This document shows positions 11,430 through 22,827 of a stretch of 64,000 bases of DNA, piece after piece. Source of the stretch: Ailurus styani (taxonomy: Eukaryota > Chordata > Mammalia > Carnivora > Ailuridae); contig LNAC01000378.1 of the NCBI GenBank assembly GCA_002007465.1, forward strand, positions 1,429,230-1,493,229, written 5' to 3'. The first letter of the stretch is position 1. Each line of letters starts with the position of its first letter. The notes beneath the pieces were generated by a model. That model did not search any database. It was not told the DNA's origin and saw only the letters and a list, made by a program, of their open reading frames with translations. A program made the translations under genes and the position numbers.

Positions 11430-12790
11430 TTTATATATGTATTTTGAATACTAACCTTTTATCAGGTATGTCATTTGCAAATATCTTCTCTAGAGGGACT
11501 ATTTTTAAATCTCAGAAGGCTCCTTCATTCTTTCTCCCATTCAATAACTTCCCCCCACACCCAACACACGCAGTAGAAGTAACCAATATTCTAACTTTTG
11601 TCCCCATAGACTTACTTTGGCCTGTACTTAGAACTTTGTATAAATGGAACCATGAAGTATGCTGTCCTCTTTTTCTGGCTTCCTTTTTGTTCAACAACAT
11701 GCCTGTAAGATTTGGATATTATGTTCTGTGTTGTACAGAAGTAGTCCATTCTTTTTTACTGCTGTGAAGCATTCCATTTTATGAGTATACCACAATTTAT
11801 TCATCCAGTCAACTGTTAATGTACATTGGGGTTGTTTCCAATTTGGAGCCACTATGAATGAAGCTGCTGTGAATATTCTTTTTTTTTTTTAAGATTTTTA
11901 TGTATTTAATTTGAGAGAGAGAGAAAGCACAAGTGGGGGTGAGGGACAGAGGGAGAGGGAGAAGCAGACTCCCCGCTGAGCAGAGAGTCTGATGCAGGGC
12001 TCGATCCCAGGACCCTGAGATCATGACCTGAGCTGAAGGCAGATGCTTAACCAACTGAGCCACCCAGGCGCCCCTGCTGTGAATATTCTTGTACATATCT
12101 TTTGGTGGACACATGCACTTAATTTCTCTCTAATAGTGAAGTTTCTGGGTCAACAACTAGATACGTATTTATCTTCAGTAGGTATTGCCAAAGAATTTTC
12201 GTAACTAGCTGGGCCATTTTACATTCCCACCAGCAATGTATAAGAGTTCCAGTTGATCCACACCCTTGTTGGCACTTGCTCTTGATAAATACTTTTAATT
12301 TTAGCCATTCTGGTTGGTGTATAGAAGTATAACTGTGGTTTTCATTAGCATTTCTCTGATGAGTAACGATGTCGAGAACGTTGTCAAATGGATATTAGCC
12401 ATTTGGGTAAGGATTAGGGTTAGGCATGGACGTCCTCTTTTGTGAGGTCTCTTTCAAGTTCTTTGCCACGTTTAATTGCATTGTCTATCTTTTTCATTTG
12501 TAAGAGTATATATGCATATATATATACATATATATATGTATACAGATAATATAGATAGATAGATACTCCACATAAAAGTCCTTTGTCAGATATCCGCATT
12601 GCAATTATCTTCTCCCAGTTTATGGTTTGCCTTTTCACTACCTTGACTGTGTCTTTTGGTGAAAGAAGTTCATAATTTCAATGAAGTCCAACTTACCAAC
12701 TTTTTCTTTTATGGTTAGCATTTTGTATCCCATTAGACAAATCTTACCCTACCACAAACTTCTTGCTTTTTAAAAATCCAATTACAATTG
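11430..12790 (-). repeat. L1 fragment (interrupted by a SINE)
   Basis: Older reverse-orientation L1 3' region: 'TTTTTGTTCAACAACATGCC', 'GAGTATACCACAATTTATTC', 'ACATTCCCACCAGCAATGTA', 'TGTCAGATATCCGCATTGCA'. A younger SINE sits inside at 11881-12074 and a TA-rich microsatellite at 12508-12570. Confidence 0.82.
11865..12090 (-). repeat. CAN-SINE with target-site duplication, nested in L1
   Basis: Reverse SINE (11881-12074) flanked by perfect 16-bp repeats TGCTGTGAATATTCTT. The flanks rejoin cleanly into continuous L1 sequence, which shows that the L1 piece is older. Confidence 0.95.
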
Positions 12791-12989
12791 CTCTCTGCTT
12801 TCTCCCTCTCTTTTTTTGAAAGAGCCTTGGTCGTTTTTTTTTTTAATCTGTCCACTTCATAATCTAATGGATTTGACCTCTTCCTCTTGTGATGAATAGG
12901 TACATTTTAGGAAATTAACGTGGTTATAATGATAACAGCATCCATCAAACCAAATTAAACCTACTCAGAGCAAGACTCTATCAACTTAC

Positions 12990-13111
12990 TGAAAAGCTAT
13001 GTATGTCACTATTGCAACTCCCAGGAAAATGGAGGAGATTCCACATCCAATGTACGTTATCAGCACTAATATCCGTTCATTCACTGCATCCATTGCAGAC
13101 CTGGATAAATC
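12990..13111 (-). CDS. ADGRG4: ADGRG4 exon 15 of window (TM1)
   Basis: This 122-base exon (phase 0 in, 2 out) codes for DLSRSAMDAVNER followed by a hydrophobic helix, ILVLITYIGCGISSIFLGVA and IVTYIAF. This is the rest of the tethered-agonist linker and transmembrane helix 1. The acceptor is GATTTAT-adjacent TTTCCTAG and the donor TTTTCA|GTAAGTTG. Confidence 0.96.
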
Positions 13112-13699
13112 CTAGGAAATGCAATATGTTATATTTTATACTTTTGCTGGAGCAAGTTTATGGTAAAGCACTTCCAGGGTTCACTAACAGGAGGTTCTCA
13201 GGATATATAGCCTCTGTGCTATAGCTCTTATAAAACCAGAGTATGTGGATGCATATACAATAAGACTATATACTGTTTGTTGAATATGCCCGATGCAACT
13301 TGCTATGTACAGGTCACGGAGCACCATCAACAGCCCTGGAGGAACATTTAGTCCTTGGCTTTATTGTCATTAACATGTTCCACGTTTAAAATATAACCAA
13401 ACTAATAGATGTGCATTTGGGATGCAAAGTGAATCATTATTTGAACTACGCGTCCCAAAACACTACAGAGAACATAAAAAAAAGGTTCCTTTCCCTTAGA
13501 CCTTAAATGACTTTCATAAAACTAAGAGATAAAATGGTCCTTAGAGATCACATAATTCCAAAATTTCCTAACCTGAGGACCATGAAAGACCCGAAATGGC
13601 ATGCAAAATCATTTGACTATATGTGTGCGTTTTCTGGGGAGAAAGTCCAGAGCTTTCCTCGGATAGTTATAGAGATTCATGAATCATAAAAGCCTAGGA

Positions 13700-13897
13700 A
13701 GCACTGGTCTACCTTGGTTGCCCCTCCCCTGGACACCAGCAACGTCTAGAGACATTTTTGGTTGTCACAACTGGGGAAGGGGCTACCGGCATCTAGTGGG
13801 TAGAGAGGCCAGGGATGTTGCTAAACATCTGACCATGCGCAGAATGGGCCCCCACAACAAGGAATTATTTGGCTCAGAATATCAACGGTGTGCACGA
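13700..13897 (+). repeat. MER5-like hAT-Charlie DNA transposon remnant
   Basis: Contains the diagnostic run 'AGACATTTTTGGTTGTCACA', 'GGCATCTAGTGGGTAGAG', 'CCAGGGATGTTGCTAAACAT' and 'CCCCCACAACAAGGAATTAT', which match the non-autonomous MER5 family. Confidence 0.85.
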
Positions 13898-14008
13898 GAA
13901 ACAACGCATGCACAACACATTCCAATGACAGTATATAGTGTATATAATAAAGTAACTCAGGAGAGATAAGAAGTACTCAGAGAGGGGTGGAGAAGAAGGA
14001 ACACATTT

Positions 14009-14157
14009 GAGAGCCATTTTCTTTCTTTTCTTTTTGAAGGAAACTCTGTGCCCAACATGGGGCTCGAACTCCTGACCCTGAGATCAAGAGTCAGGCGTTC
14101 TGTCTGAGCCAGCCAGGCTCTTCTGGCCTGGCTGAAGAGCCATTCTGAAGAAAAACT
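14009..14157 (-). repeat. Old short CAN-SINE
   Basis: 'AACATGGGGCTCGAACTCCT', 'GACCCTGAGATCAAGAGTCA' and 'TGTCTGAGCCAGCCAGGCTC' identify an older reverse copy. The imperfect flanks GAGAGCCATTTTCTT and GAAGAGCCATTCTGA look like a decayed duplication. Confidence 0.75.
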
Positions 14158-14239
14158 CAGCAAGTCCCCCTTTCTGCGGAGGGCCATAGGGAACTAAAGA
14201 GATGGAAGAGTTAACTAATCATGACTCTGGTTAAGTACT

Positions 14240-14790
14240 GCAAGAATTTTTAAAGATGTATCTTTCCTACACTGCAATCTGACAATTAAAAAATTTAATG
14301 ACCATACCCTTTGACCCAGCAATTCTGCTTCCACCAATTTATCCTACAGGAATAGTTACACCAGTGTTAGAAGAGAAATGAATAAAACTGTGTATTATAG
14401 CATTGTTCACAATGGAGAAAAACAGTAACGACTAAAATGCCTGCATATAGGGGACCAGCTACATTCATCGTGTTAAATCTGCACAAGAGAATTGTATAAA
14501 GACATTTTGAAAATTGAAGTAGATGGATATATATTTGCCAGAAAGATGCCCCATTGTATTGTCAGTACAAAGCAAGTGTAAACAGCGTGACTAATTTGAT
14601 CCCGTTTTAATAAAACAAAACATATCTTAATATACACATAGGAAAAGAATGTGAAAGAATTTACATGAAGGTGTTAAAGACAGTGATCTCTTGGGAGGGG
14701 ATTATAGGGACCTTTTCTGTAATGTTTGAATTTTGAGGAGCAAGCATTACTTTTATAAGGAGAAAAATAAATATTTATTTTAATCTGCTC
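14240..14790 (+). repeat. Old L1 3' end
   Basis: Forward L1 3'-UTR type sequence: 'CCTTTGACCCAGCAATTCTG', 'TAGCATTGTTCACAATGGAG', and a final ATTTTATAAGG-like A-rich tail near 14770. It lies about 150 bases from the GPS exon. Confidence 0.65.
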
Positions 14791-14933
14791 TACATTGGAT
14801 GAACAAAAAGGTGGCTTTTTTTTCCCCCCACTCACATGCCACTTTTCCAACACAGTTCACACATGTATTTCTGGTCTGCAATCTAGTAAAAGTTGTCCAA
14901 ACTCTATCAAGGAGTGATTAAGAGACAACTCAC

Positions 14934-15037
14934 CATTAAGACTCCAAAATGGGTGAGGTGGTCACACTGACAGATTGTGTGATTTACGTTCGTTTCCTTT
15001 ACTTTACAGCCTGACAAATTCCATCCACCTTGCCCAT
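14934..15037 (-). CDS. ADGRG4: ADGRG4 exon 14 of window (GPS with cleavage site)
   Basis: This 104-base exon (phase 1 in, 0 out) reads NGQGGWNLSGCKVKETNVNH, then TICQCDHLTHFGVLM. It supplies the second Trp and the last three cysteines of the GPS. The cleavage tripeptide is His-Leu|Thr, so autoproteolysis in the GAIN fold would expose a tethered agonist beginning THFGVLM. The acceptor is TGTCTCCTGCAG and the donor TTAATG|GTGAGTTG. All residues needed for self-cleavage are present. Confidence 0.97.
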
Positions 15038-15357
15038 CTGCAGGAGACAGAAGGGAATTTCAAAGCAATTTTGTTTTTCTCAGAAATGTTTAACTTTTCA
15101 TTATATGCATCTTCTGAGCGTGTGTTCTAATTAGTATTCTTTGTTGAGAGAGCAAGATAGAGGTATAGTTGAACATTGAAATCAAATGAAGTCCAGGCAA
15201 ATAGGCAAAAACGACTTTTGGGGGACTTCACGCATGGCATAACTTCTTGGACTCTCACTTCCTGTTCCCGCACAAGAACTCCTACAGATTCCTTCTACAG
15301 ATCAGGACAGGCCCTAATCATGAACCACAGTCCTGCCACCATGCTGGACTCACAGAT

Positions 15358-15368
15358 AAGGACCGTTT

Positions 15369-15407
<39 letters not shown>

Positions 15408-15601
15408 CATTTGACACAGAGAGAGAGATTACAAGTAGGCAGAGAGGCAGGCAGAGAGAGAGGAGAGAGGAGGAAGCAGGCTCCCTGCCGAGCAGAGAGC
15501 CCGATGCGGGCCTCGATCCCAGGACCCTGGGATCATGACCTGAGCCGAAGGCAGCGGCTTTAACCCACTGAGCCACCCAGGCGCCCAAGGACCGTTTTCT
15601 T
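15358..15601 (-). repeat. Young CAN-SINE with target-site duplication
   Basis: Reverse SINE (15373-15586) with a pure poly-T of about 30 bases and intact body, flanked by perfect 15-bp repeats AAGGACCGTTTTCTT. Almost identical to the copy at 49241-49436. Confidence 0.96.
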
Positions 15602-16936
15602 AAGTAGCACGAATAGGGAACATGTAGATCTAGAACTATTTGAAGGACGTGAACTATGGAATCCAGGCTGACATTTGGGCCTGCTTGGTGGGCCCGGAAG
15701 AAACATCTGAAACCACCAGTTCCAGCCAGATCATGGGCTGTCTGTCACCCCTTAGAGCCAATTAAACCCTCTGGTTTACTTGACACTTGCCTCGTTTCTC
15801 ACTCTTGAGTTTATTCAGGGTTCTAAAACCAATCTCCACTCCTCCGTGGAAACTACAGACCTCAGATATTAGACCAGGTCTAGATTAGAACCTCGAGGGT
15901 GGCACTAGACCAAAGAGGTTATCATAAAGCAGGCAGCTAAATGTGGTCAGAATTTGTCCATCCAGGATTACCCCATAGATTCCAGAGGTTCTGGATCCAT
16001 GGACAGAGGGTGGGGGCAAAGGGTGACCTGGGAGGAATCTGGCCACTGGATCAACTTACTGAGGCTGTCAGCAACAAGGCTCATCATTTTACAGGAATCT
16101 TATCCTGGGAGACTTGGAGAGGACCAGGAAAGGACGTGCTATCTCTGTTGTAGGGAAGGAATAGTAGTCCCACTTCCCAGGGAGTCCAACAAGAGGAGAA
16201 TTTCCTTTTTCTCCCAGAATTTCAAGGATACTGAAAAGGGAAAAGTTCCCGGGCAGAAGGGCACATAGCCACTCCTGGCATTCCAGGGATCATGGATTCT
16301 GGGTGGGAATACTTTGAGATTTGGCCATGTCCTTGGAGATCCTAACGGAGAAGGCAAACTGAAGAGGAACACATTCAGCGATCCCCCTCCCCAGCCCCTT
16401 CTCTTACTGTCCCCAGAGACTCATACCTAGCCAAGCAGGAAGGGCCCTTTAAGCCCAACCAGGAAGTCTTATCCCCTCAGTGAAAAGATAAAAAGATTGG
16501 GGCCCCAAGAGAGTAAATGGACTCCTCAAGGTCACACAGTCAGTCTAGAAGAGATGAGGAAATAAAGGAAGAAGACAGTAGATATTGCAAATCTTCATGG
16601 GAGAACACAGGTGAAGAGCCAGGTGTTCATTTCTCAACTTGCTTCAAACAGCTCAAGGCTACTCTGAACCGGGTCTTCCAAATTCCCTTATTCTCGAGTT
16701 GTATGATTTTTCTGATCCCCAAATAACTCTCTTATCAAAAACAAAGGCTTTATTTTTTTTTAACTTCCCATGTCCTAACCAGATATAAAACTCATATTCA
16801 TATCTTGGTCAGAGTTCTCTGTAAGGTCTGGTAAGACAGTACAGCTTCCCTCTCATCCAACTGTCAACTAGGAAAATGGTCAGGGGCAAAGGCTCATTGA
16901 GAGCCGAAAACAAAGTTTGCTAAGAAAAATACTTAC
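15602..16936. other. Intron between the two GPS exons; no gene seen
   Basis: Apart from a MIR-like fragment near 16435-16560 ('CTCCTCAAGGTCACACAGTC') I recognise nothing. Short open frames on both strands at 15941-16372 have no family resemblance. Confidence 0.55.
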
Positions 16937-16982
16937 TGTTACTTCCAAAGTCCCAAAAGGCACAATGAACTCGATCATAATT
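16937..16982 (-). CDS. ADGRG4: ADGRG4 exon 13 of window (GPS, first Cys)
   Basis: This 46-base exon (phase 0 in, 1 out) reads NYDRVHCAFWDFGSN. The 'CAFWDF' element is the hallmark first cysteine and Trp of the GPCR proteolysis site. The acceptor is CCTTTTTTTCTAG and the donor AACA|GTAAGTAT. Confidence 0.95.
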
Positions 16983-17082
16983 CTAGAAAAAAAGGAAAAT
17001 CAGAGGTAAACACCTTTCCTTGTGATAGTTGCCACACAATGACTACACACAAGAGTTTTCCTATTGATGTTTTTACAAACAG

Positions 17083-17131
17083 TAGACACACAGACACACA
17101 CACAAGCACACACATACACACATGCACATAC
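17083..17131. repeat. (CA)n-rich imperfect microsatellite
   Basis: Interrupted CACACA repeats with occasional G and T, about 100 bases upstream of the 46-base GPS exon in transcript direction. Confidence 0.8.
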
Positions 17132-17247
17132 ATTTGGACCATTTGCGAGTTGGTTTTAAGACTAACCCCAATGAGTTGGGGTTTATAAGTGAGAAAACAG
17201 CATGCTACTGCATGGTCTAGTATGTGTCCTTTAAAATGTTTGGTAGC

Positions 17248-17481
17248 GGCACCTGGGTGGCTTAGTCAGTGAAGTGTCTGACTCTTGGTTTCAGCGCAGG
17301 TCATGATCTCAAGGTCCTGGGATCGAGCCCCATGTTGGGCTCTGTGCTCAGCTGAGAGTCTATTTCTCTCCCTCTTCCTCTGCCCCTCCCCATGCTTGTG
17401 TGTGGTCTCTCTCTCTCTCTCAAATAAATAAATAAATAAAATCTTTAAAATAAATTAATAAATAAACAAATAAATAAATAC
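17248..17481 (+). repeat. CAN-SINE
   Basis: Forward copy starting GGCACCTGGGTGGCTTAGTC with (CT)n and a long AAATA-repeat tail. TTTGGTA occurs on both sides as a possible short duplication. Confidence 0.92.
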
Positions 17482-17559
17482 AATATTTGGTAATGTAAGA
17501 GTAATCAGAGCATCTTCCAGACATGCATCTGCCTTTGTTCCATGGACCTTCCTCACAGC

Positions 17560-18370
17560 ATGACCCCCAAATGCCAGTCTTCACTCCTGCCTCAGATGAA
17601 GAAACAGAGTCTGCCTCCTGCCCCTAAGCCAGAGGAGCTGTTGACCTCTGAGCACTTGCTAAAGGGAGAAAAAGAGCAGCAGGAAGCAATTGAACATACT
17701 GATGAAGTACAAAATGAAGTAGACAGACTTATGAACAACCCAGTGTGGAGATTTTGGAAGTAGAATAGAAATATAACAAACTCCGCCAACCATGTTTTTC
17801 AGAAGAGGTCGGAACTGATGGCCAAAATCCCCAATTTGGGGGTAACAACACTTGTCAACCATCCACAGGTGTCTGCACTGCTCAGGGAGGAGGATGAAGA
17901 GATGCTGAGCTAAAGTGACAGAATTCAAAGACATTAAATCAGGTAGGTTACAGAACAGATTTTGATTTTGATGAAAACCCTTCCTTCAAAAATAAAGTTC
18001 TCTCTAAAGAATTTCATCTGACCAAGAGTGGTGATTAGTCTTCCAAGTCTGCTGAAATCAAATGGAAATCCAGAAAGGATTTGATGAAATGTTCAAGTCC
18101 AACACAGAAGAGACCGCATGAGGAACCAGAGAGCTTCTTCCCCTGGTTTCTTGATGATTCTGATGCAGGTGCAGATGAACCAGCAGAGGTCATCAAAGGT
18201 AATATTTGACCAAATCTGTGACCGCACTACTTTGTTCCAGATATGGATGATGAAGGAGGAGAAGGAGAAGTAGGTGATGATGAAGAAGGAAGATTGGATG
18301 ATATTGATGAAAGAGAGGACGATGAAGGTGACGGAGATGAAGAAGGGGATGAGGGGAGGTGGGAGAGGAG
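17560..18370 (+). pseudogene. SET: Processed pseudogene of SET (TAF-I, alpha-type N-terminus)
   Basis: Intronless plus-strand copy of the histone chaperone and PP2A inhibitor SET. The start reads [20 protein letters not shown], like the alpha (isoform 1) N-terminus, followed by [20 protein letters not shown] as in the SET coiled-coil dimerisation helix. Frame-shifted pieces of the chaperone domain follow ([24 protein letters not shown], near 17800-17900), then the Asp/Glu-rich tail (18243-18360). It is disabled by a single-base frameshift near 17745, a stop at 17761, further frameshifts around 17805 and 17910-17950, and stops beyond. Sequence to about 19330 may be its 3' UTR, split by a SINE fragment at 18822. 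It is antisense to ADGRG4 inside an intron and is a retrocopy, not a gene. Confidence 0.86.
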
Positions 18371-18821
18371 GAGGAAGGACAAGCTGCACCTGGTACGTGC
18401 ACCTTCCCCCCCATTTGCCCTGTTTTTCCAAGCATATTTTCTCTCCATCTCTTCAATGGTTCTCAACTTATTTGGGGGGAAAGGCCTTGAGCAGAATACA
18501 GTGGGGAAAGAATCTACCTTTTCTGTTCCAAATTCATTTTTATCCCTTCCTGTCTCAACACAATCTGGAATGAACACCACCATGCTCTGTGGGAAAAAAA
18601 GGAAACCCTTCGGCTCCCCTAGCTCTGCTGGAAACTGGAGGGTGTGGGGCCCCCGTGCAGTAGTGCCTAGAGTTCCAGTTCTCCTCCTTTCTCTGGATAT
18701 TGGGCTCAGAGATGACAGCATCTCTATGTGAGTATGGACAGTTAGCATTGACCAACACGCATCTGTCTACTTTCTCTTGGTTAAAAAAGAAAAAGAAAAA
18801 CCCTTAAAAAAATGAGGTCCA

Positions 18822-18875
18822 GGGGCGCCTGGGTGGTTCAGTCGGTTGAGCATCTGCCTTCACCTCAGGTCTTGC
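18822..18875 (+). repeat. CAN-SINE 5' fragment
   Basis: Only the tRNA-like head is present (GGGGCGCCTGGGTGGTTCAG to CACCTCAGGTCTTG). The rest is missing, so the copy is 3'-truncated or later deleted. It lies in what is probably the SET pseudogene's 3' UTR. Confidence 0.82.
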
Positions 18876-19510
18876 TCTTGGTTTTTGGGGGATGCTTGGA
18901 GAGCTGGGGCCCCGTGCTGGAATTGAGAGATCTTACCCATTTAACATGTTTCCTTTGGTATCTGTTTTTTCTTACATCGCTCTCCCACCCTTCCTTCTTC
19001 CCTCCTAGAATTAAGTCCTGTGAAAAATATGCTGTACCATATGGTCATTTAGATTGGGAATGAAGGAAGCTATTAAGACTTCACACTGGACGTACATTAA
19101 CATCAAAGAATGGAATAGTAGTTTAGCTTATACTACAGCTAAATTTGATCATTTGGTCATATATACCTTATGTTATGCCATATGACTATGGTTTTAATTC
19201 ATTGGTGATAATACATATTTTAATGCTCTTCGTGGCAATTCAAAAGGATCAAAATGTTCAATTATTTTAAATTGTTTGCCTCACTTGAAAACAAATGGAA
19301 TTAAATATCATTTAGTGTAATGGGACCACCAAAAGATCCACTTGCCCAAGTCAGTCCTCTGCCAATCTGTCACAGTGCTGGAAGCTCACCATTACTTATC
19401 CCTTTAAGCGACGGCATTATTTCTAGAAGGCCTCAACTACAACACACCTCTACTGCTTGAAATGGGAGAGTTTTCTTTAAGTCTTAGAACCACGTCTGTT
19501 AAATAGCCCA

Positions 19511-19534
19511 TTTTTAAAAAGATTTTATTTATTT

Positions 19535-19588
<54 letters not shown>

Positions 19589-19737
19589 ATAAGCAGGGGG
19601 AGCGGCAGACAGAGGGAGGGGGAGAAGCAGGCACCCTGTTGAGCAAGGAGCCCGATGCGGGACTTGATCTCAGGACCCCAGGATCATGACCTGAGCTGAA
19701 GGCAGACACTTAAACAACTGAGCCACCCAGGTGCCCC
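19511..19737 (-). repeat. CAN-SINE with (GA)n expansion
   Basis: Reverse copy with about 45 bases of GA repeat (19538-19583) in the CT-rich part of the element, ending CACCCAGGTGCCCC. It ends 80 bases from the GAIN exon at 19818. Confidence 0.93.
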
Positions 19738-19817
19738 ACTACTCCATTATTTTTAACAGGAAGCCCAAGGAGGGGTTCTGAGGTCTACCTATTCTGAGAT
19801 GAAAATGGGTATAGTAC

Positions 19818-19937
19818 CTGATTTCCTTCAACATGCTGCAGAGTGATAACCACTGGCTCAGCCAAGTTTTCAGTGGCTGTATCTGAAATGCTGGCACTCA
19901 CCACGAAGGTGCTTAGTGCTTTAGTGACGCTTCCGGT
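19818..19937 (-). CDS. ADGRG4: ADGRG4 exon 12 of window (GAIN beta region)
   Basis: This 120-base exon (phase 0 in and out) reads TGSVTKALSTFVVSASISDT, then ATENLAEPVVITLQHVEGNQ. 'VVSASI' followed by 'L..PVVITL.H' is the conserved pre-GPS strand pattern of adhesion GPCRs. The acceptor is TTTCACCCACAG and the donor AATCAG|GTACTATA. The open frame continues upstream past the acceptor, but the in-phase AG after the C/T-rich tract fixes the exon start at 19937. Confidence 0.95.
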
Positions 19938-20089
19938 CTGTGGGTGAAACATAAGGAAGAGTTCAGCTCGTAAATTTCCAATTTCTTGCACATCAACAAT
20001 CAGTTCAGAGTTACTAATGCATGGCAGGAGGGACAGAAATATGGAAAATAAAATCACAAGCTGAAAAAATTTGTATTTGTATTTATTCA

Positions 20090-20208
20090 TTTATTTTTAT
20101 TATTTTATTTCTTTTTTAAATAAACTCTACACCAAACTTGAGGCTTGAACTCACGACCCCAAGATCAAGAATTGCATGCTCTACTGACTGAGCCGGCCGG
20201 GAGTCCCC
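20090..20208 (-). repeat. Old short CAN-SINE
   Basis: 'TTGAGGCTTGAACTCACGAC', 'GATCAAGAATTGCATGCTCT' and 'ACTGACTGAGCCGGCCGGGA' mark an older reverse copy. Confidence 0.78.
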
Positions 20209-21336
20209 TGAGAAAAAGTTTTTGGAGGTGATTTAGCTTATCTCCTGTTTTCCCATAAGGTCTCGAGTCTGCCAAGCTGGAACAATTCACTAACCTGAGC
20301 CCTACATCCAATATGTATCTAGCAAGCACCAGCTTTGTTGCTACTTTATTGGTACCTGCTAGTCAGTACCTCACTAGCCACAGAGTGAAACCATTCCCTA
20401 CTTCCACAACTCTGAACCCTGACATTTCACAACAGATCTTAGCTGTAACCCCTAACCACCCTTACTTTTAGGAGGCCCCTCCTCCTAAGAAACATAAATT
20501 TGTCATGGGTTAGTTATAAGCCACCCCCGGTTCATCCCTCCTGAAGCTGGAAGCAGGTGGATAAACATCCAGGTTGAAATAAGTTTCTGAGGCCCGTCAT
20601 CTCCTCCCTAGGGGACCGTGAGCTCTGAGGTCAGCACAGAGGTGACACGTGGCCTCGTGTCCCCTGCATGGCCGGACATATAGCAAGTATTTCATCTTGC
20701 ACCCAGAGCGAGCCACTTACATTGTTATCCAAAACTAAGGGAATGGCATGTGCAAGGGCCCTGAGACAGGAATGGCCAAGGCCCCCCGGGGGCGAGGCAG
20801 CTAGGAGACGGTCTCTTCCAGGGCACACGTGAAGAGACAAGAGATGAGGCAGGCGCAGGACGGAAGGGCTGGGAAGAAAGTCCTCTAAGGACTTGCCAAG
20901 AAAGCCTAGATGAGGTGAGCCCAGATGATGTCCCTTGCAAAGCCTGCTGGGCCACTTTCAGAAGATGCCTGGCACTCCCGTTTCTGAGCCCTGAAGCCCC
21001 TGAGGACAGGGTAACTGTGAACACAGCCTGCGGCTCCACTAGGAAGCTACTCCCTTCCCGTTCCTGACCAGCTCTGTTCATCCAAAGCCAGCCTGGTGGT
21101 TCCATGCCTTCCTCCATGCTTCTCCCTACCCGTTTTATTTCTTAGCTTCTACTCAACCTCGGGTTCCAGCCAACACCTCTCTAGGTCTTTCCTGATCTCC
21201 CCGATCTTTCTGCTATGCTCCCAGAGCCCCTGTGCCATATTGTACTTGCCTAGTGCTCTGTCCTTCTCCTAGAGGCCTGCCACTCATGGAGGAGGAGGTA
21301 TGTGTTCTCCAAGAGTGGTGTCTTCTCAACGACTTT
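20209..21336. other. Intron sequence; L2-like part, no gene seen
   Basis: About 21120-21300 reads like an L2 3' region ('CAACACCTCTCTAGGTCTTT', 'CTTGCCTAGTGCTCTGTCCT'). The GC-richer 20600-21117 gives open frames but no recognisable protein. Confidence 0.5.
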
Positions 21337-21440
21337 TTTTCAAGATTTTATTTTTAAGTCATCTCTACACTCAACGTGGGGCTGGAACTCACCACCCTGA
21401 GATCCAGGGTCGCCTGCTCCACTGCCCAAACCAGCCGACC
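21336..21440 (-). repeat. Old short CAN-SINE
   Basis: 'CAACGTGGGGCTGGAACTCA' and 'ACCCTGAGATCCAGGGTCGC' mark a diverged reverse copy. Confidence 0.72.
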
Positions 21441-21659
21441 TCACCTTATCAACCGTTAAAGTAAAATGTTGCAGTGGCAGTTTAGATTTTGATCAAAAGA
21501 TGTCAGAGGAAGCAGCATGAAAGCGAGCCTGTGAGACTTGGGACTTGGGGGAAAAGGCAGTTAAAGGGTGGCGTCTCTTACAAGGACTGCCTCACCAATA
21601 ATCAGTGGCATGGGACCCAGGCTCAGATCATCACCTTCAAAGTTGGAATCTGTCGGTTT

Positions 21660-21800
21660 CTGTTCTCCCCGCTCAGGTCGAAAGTTCCATGAGGGCCCAC
21701 ACCGTGTCTCTGTTGCTCGCTGCTGTATCTCCAGCACCCAGCTTCACACAAGACCCCTAGCAGGACCTTGATCAATATTTGTTGGCTGAATAATAACTGT
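21660..21800 (+). repeat. L2 3' end remnant
   Basis: 'AAAGTTCCATGAGGGCCCAC', 'TATCTCCAGCACCCAGCTTC' and 'AATATTTGTTGGCTGAATAA' follow the L2 3'-end pattern. Confidence 0.65.
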
Positions 21801-22734
21801 GTGACCAACTGAATACCTGTGTCAGGTCCCTTCCCCTCTTTGAGTCTCAATATCATCATCAGTAAAATGAGATGGGCCACTGTGAGTTACAAGGGCCCTT
21901 CCTGTTCTGAATGTGATGGCAGGCTACTTCTAATCCATGATCTGGCACTATGACGTCCGTAGGCTAATTTTGGCAAAGATCTTTAATCCCCTTCAGTGGA
22001 AGATGTTAGTGAATAAAAATTACTTATTAGGTGTGAAATCTATGCAAAATAAGTTTATCTTTTATTCTATGCGACAAGCACAGCTCTCTCAAGGAGAGAA
22101 ATTGAGACAAAAGTAATGGTATATCAGATGAGACAGAGAAATTTCAAGTTTACCAAAAGGGTCAGAGTGCTATGAACCACATTCTTCATTTTTATTAAAG
22201 GTTTTGTTCACTGTCCTGTCCCCGGCCTAACCAATTTTTTTTCCAATTAAAAACAAGGCTTAATAAATATGTATCTACTGAAAACGTGTTGGGTACCTAG
22301 CCCTGTCCCAGGGCCATGAAAATAGAACATGTCTGACCCACCACATCTGCCACAGTCTACTTAGGGAAACCAGACTAGAGACTAGGTGGACATGGAAGAC
22401 AAGAATGCAAGCTGGGGGTGCAGAGGAAAGCACGGGTTCATGAGCTCCAGGCAGGGTTTCTGGGTGGGATTTGAGCTGAACTCACAGGAATAGAATTACA
22501 CAGACAGAAAGGGGAGCTGCTAGAGAATTCCAGGAGAACAGGACATCCTACAGATATAACTGGAGACAGTGTGTTATATTTGAGTTGGTATGTGGTATAT
22601 TTAAGTTGGCCCAGTGTAATCTCCCTGCAATAACTCTGTGTATATTTGACCATTATAAATTCATTCCTTTGCATAGCCTCTCTTGAAAAATGCAAATACA
22701 CATGGGTGTTAATGTATGGATCTCTTAATTACTT

Positions 22735-22825
22735 GAACTTTGGAGTCAGGCAGCCTGGATTTGATTACTAGTTATGTCACTTCCTAGCTGTGTGACCTTG
22801 AGCAAAATCACTTAGCCTCTTTGTT
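22735..22825 (+). repeat. MIR fragment
   Basis: 'TTTGGAGTCAGGCAGCCTGG', 'CTAGCTGTGTGACCTTGAGC' and 'AATCACTTAGCCTCTTT' are the MIR core. Confidence 0.85.
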
Positions 22826-22827
22826 TT

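Noticed and set aside
18227..18748. Open frames on both strands over the acidic tail of the SET copy
   Set aside because: The plus frame is the degraded Asp/Glu-rich tail running into former UTR. The minus frame is its complement (Ser/Pro-rich). The upstream part of the copy is disabled.
20725..21117. 130-codon minus-strand open frame
   Set aside because: It lies in a GC-richer intronic stretch with no recognisable domain, splice context or codon signature. Chance is the simplest explanation.
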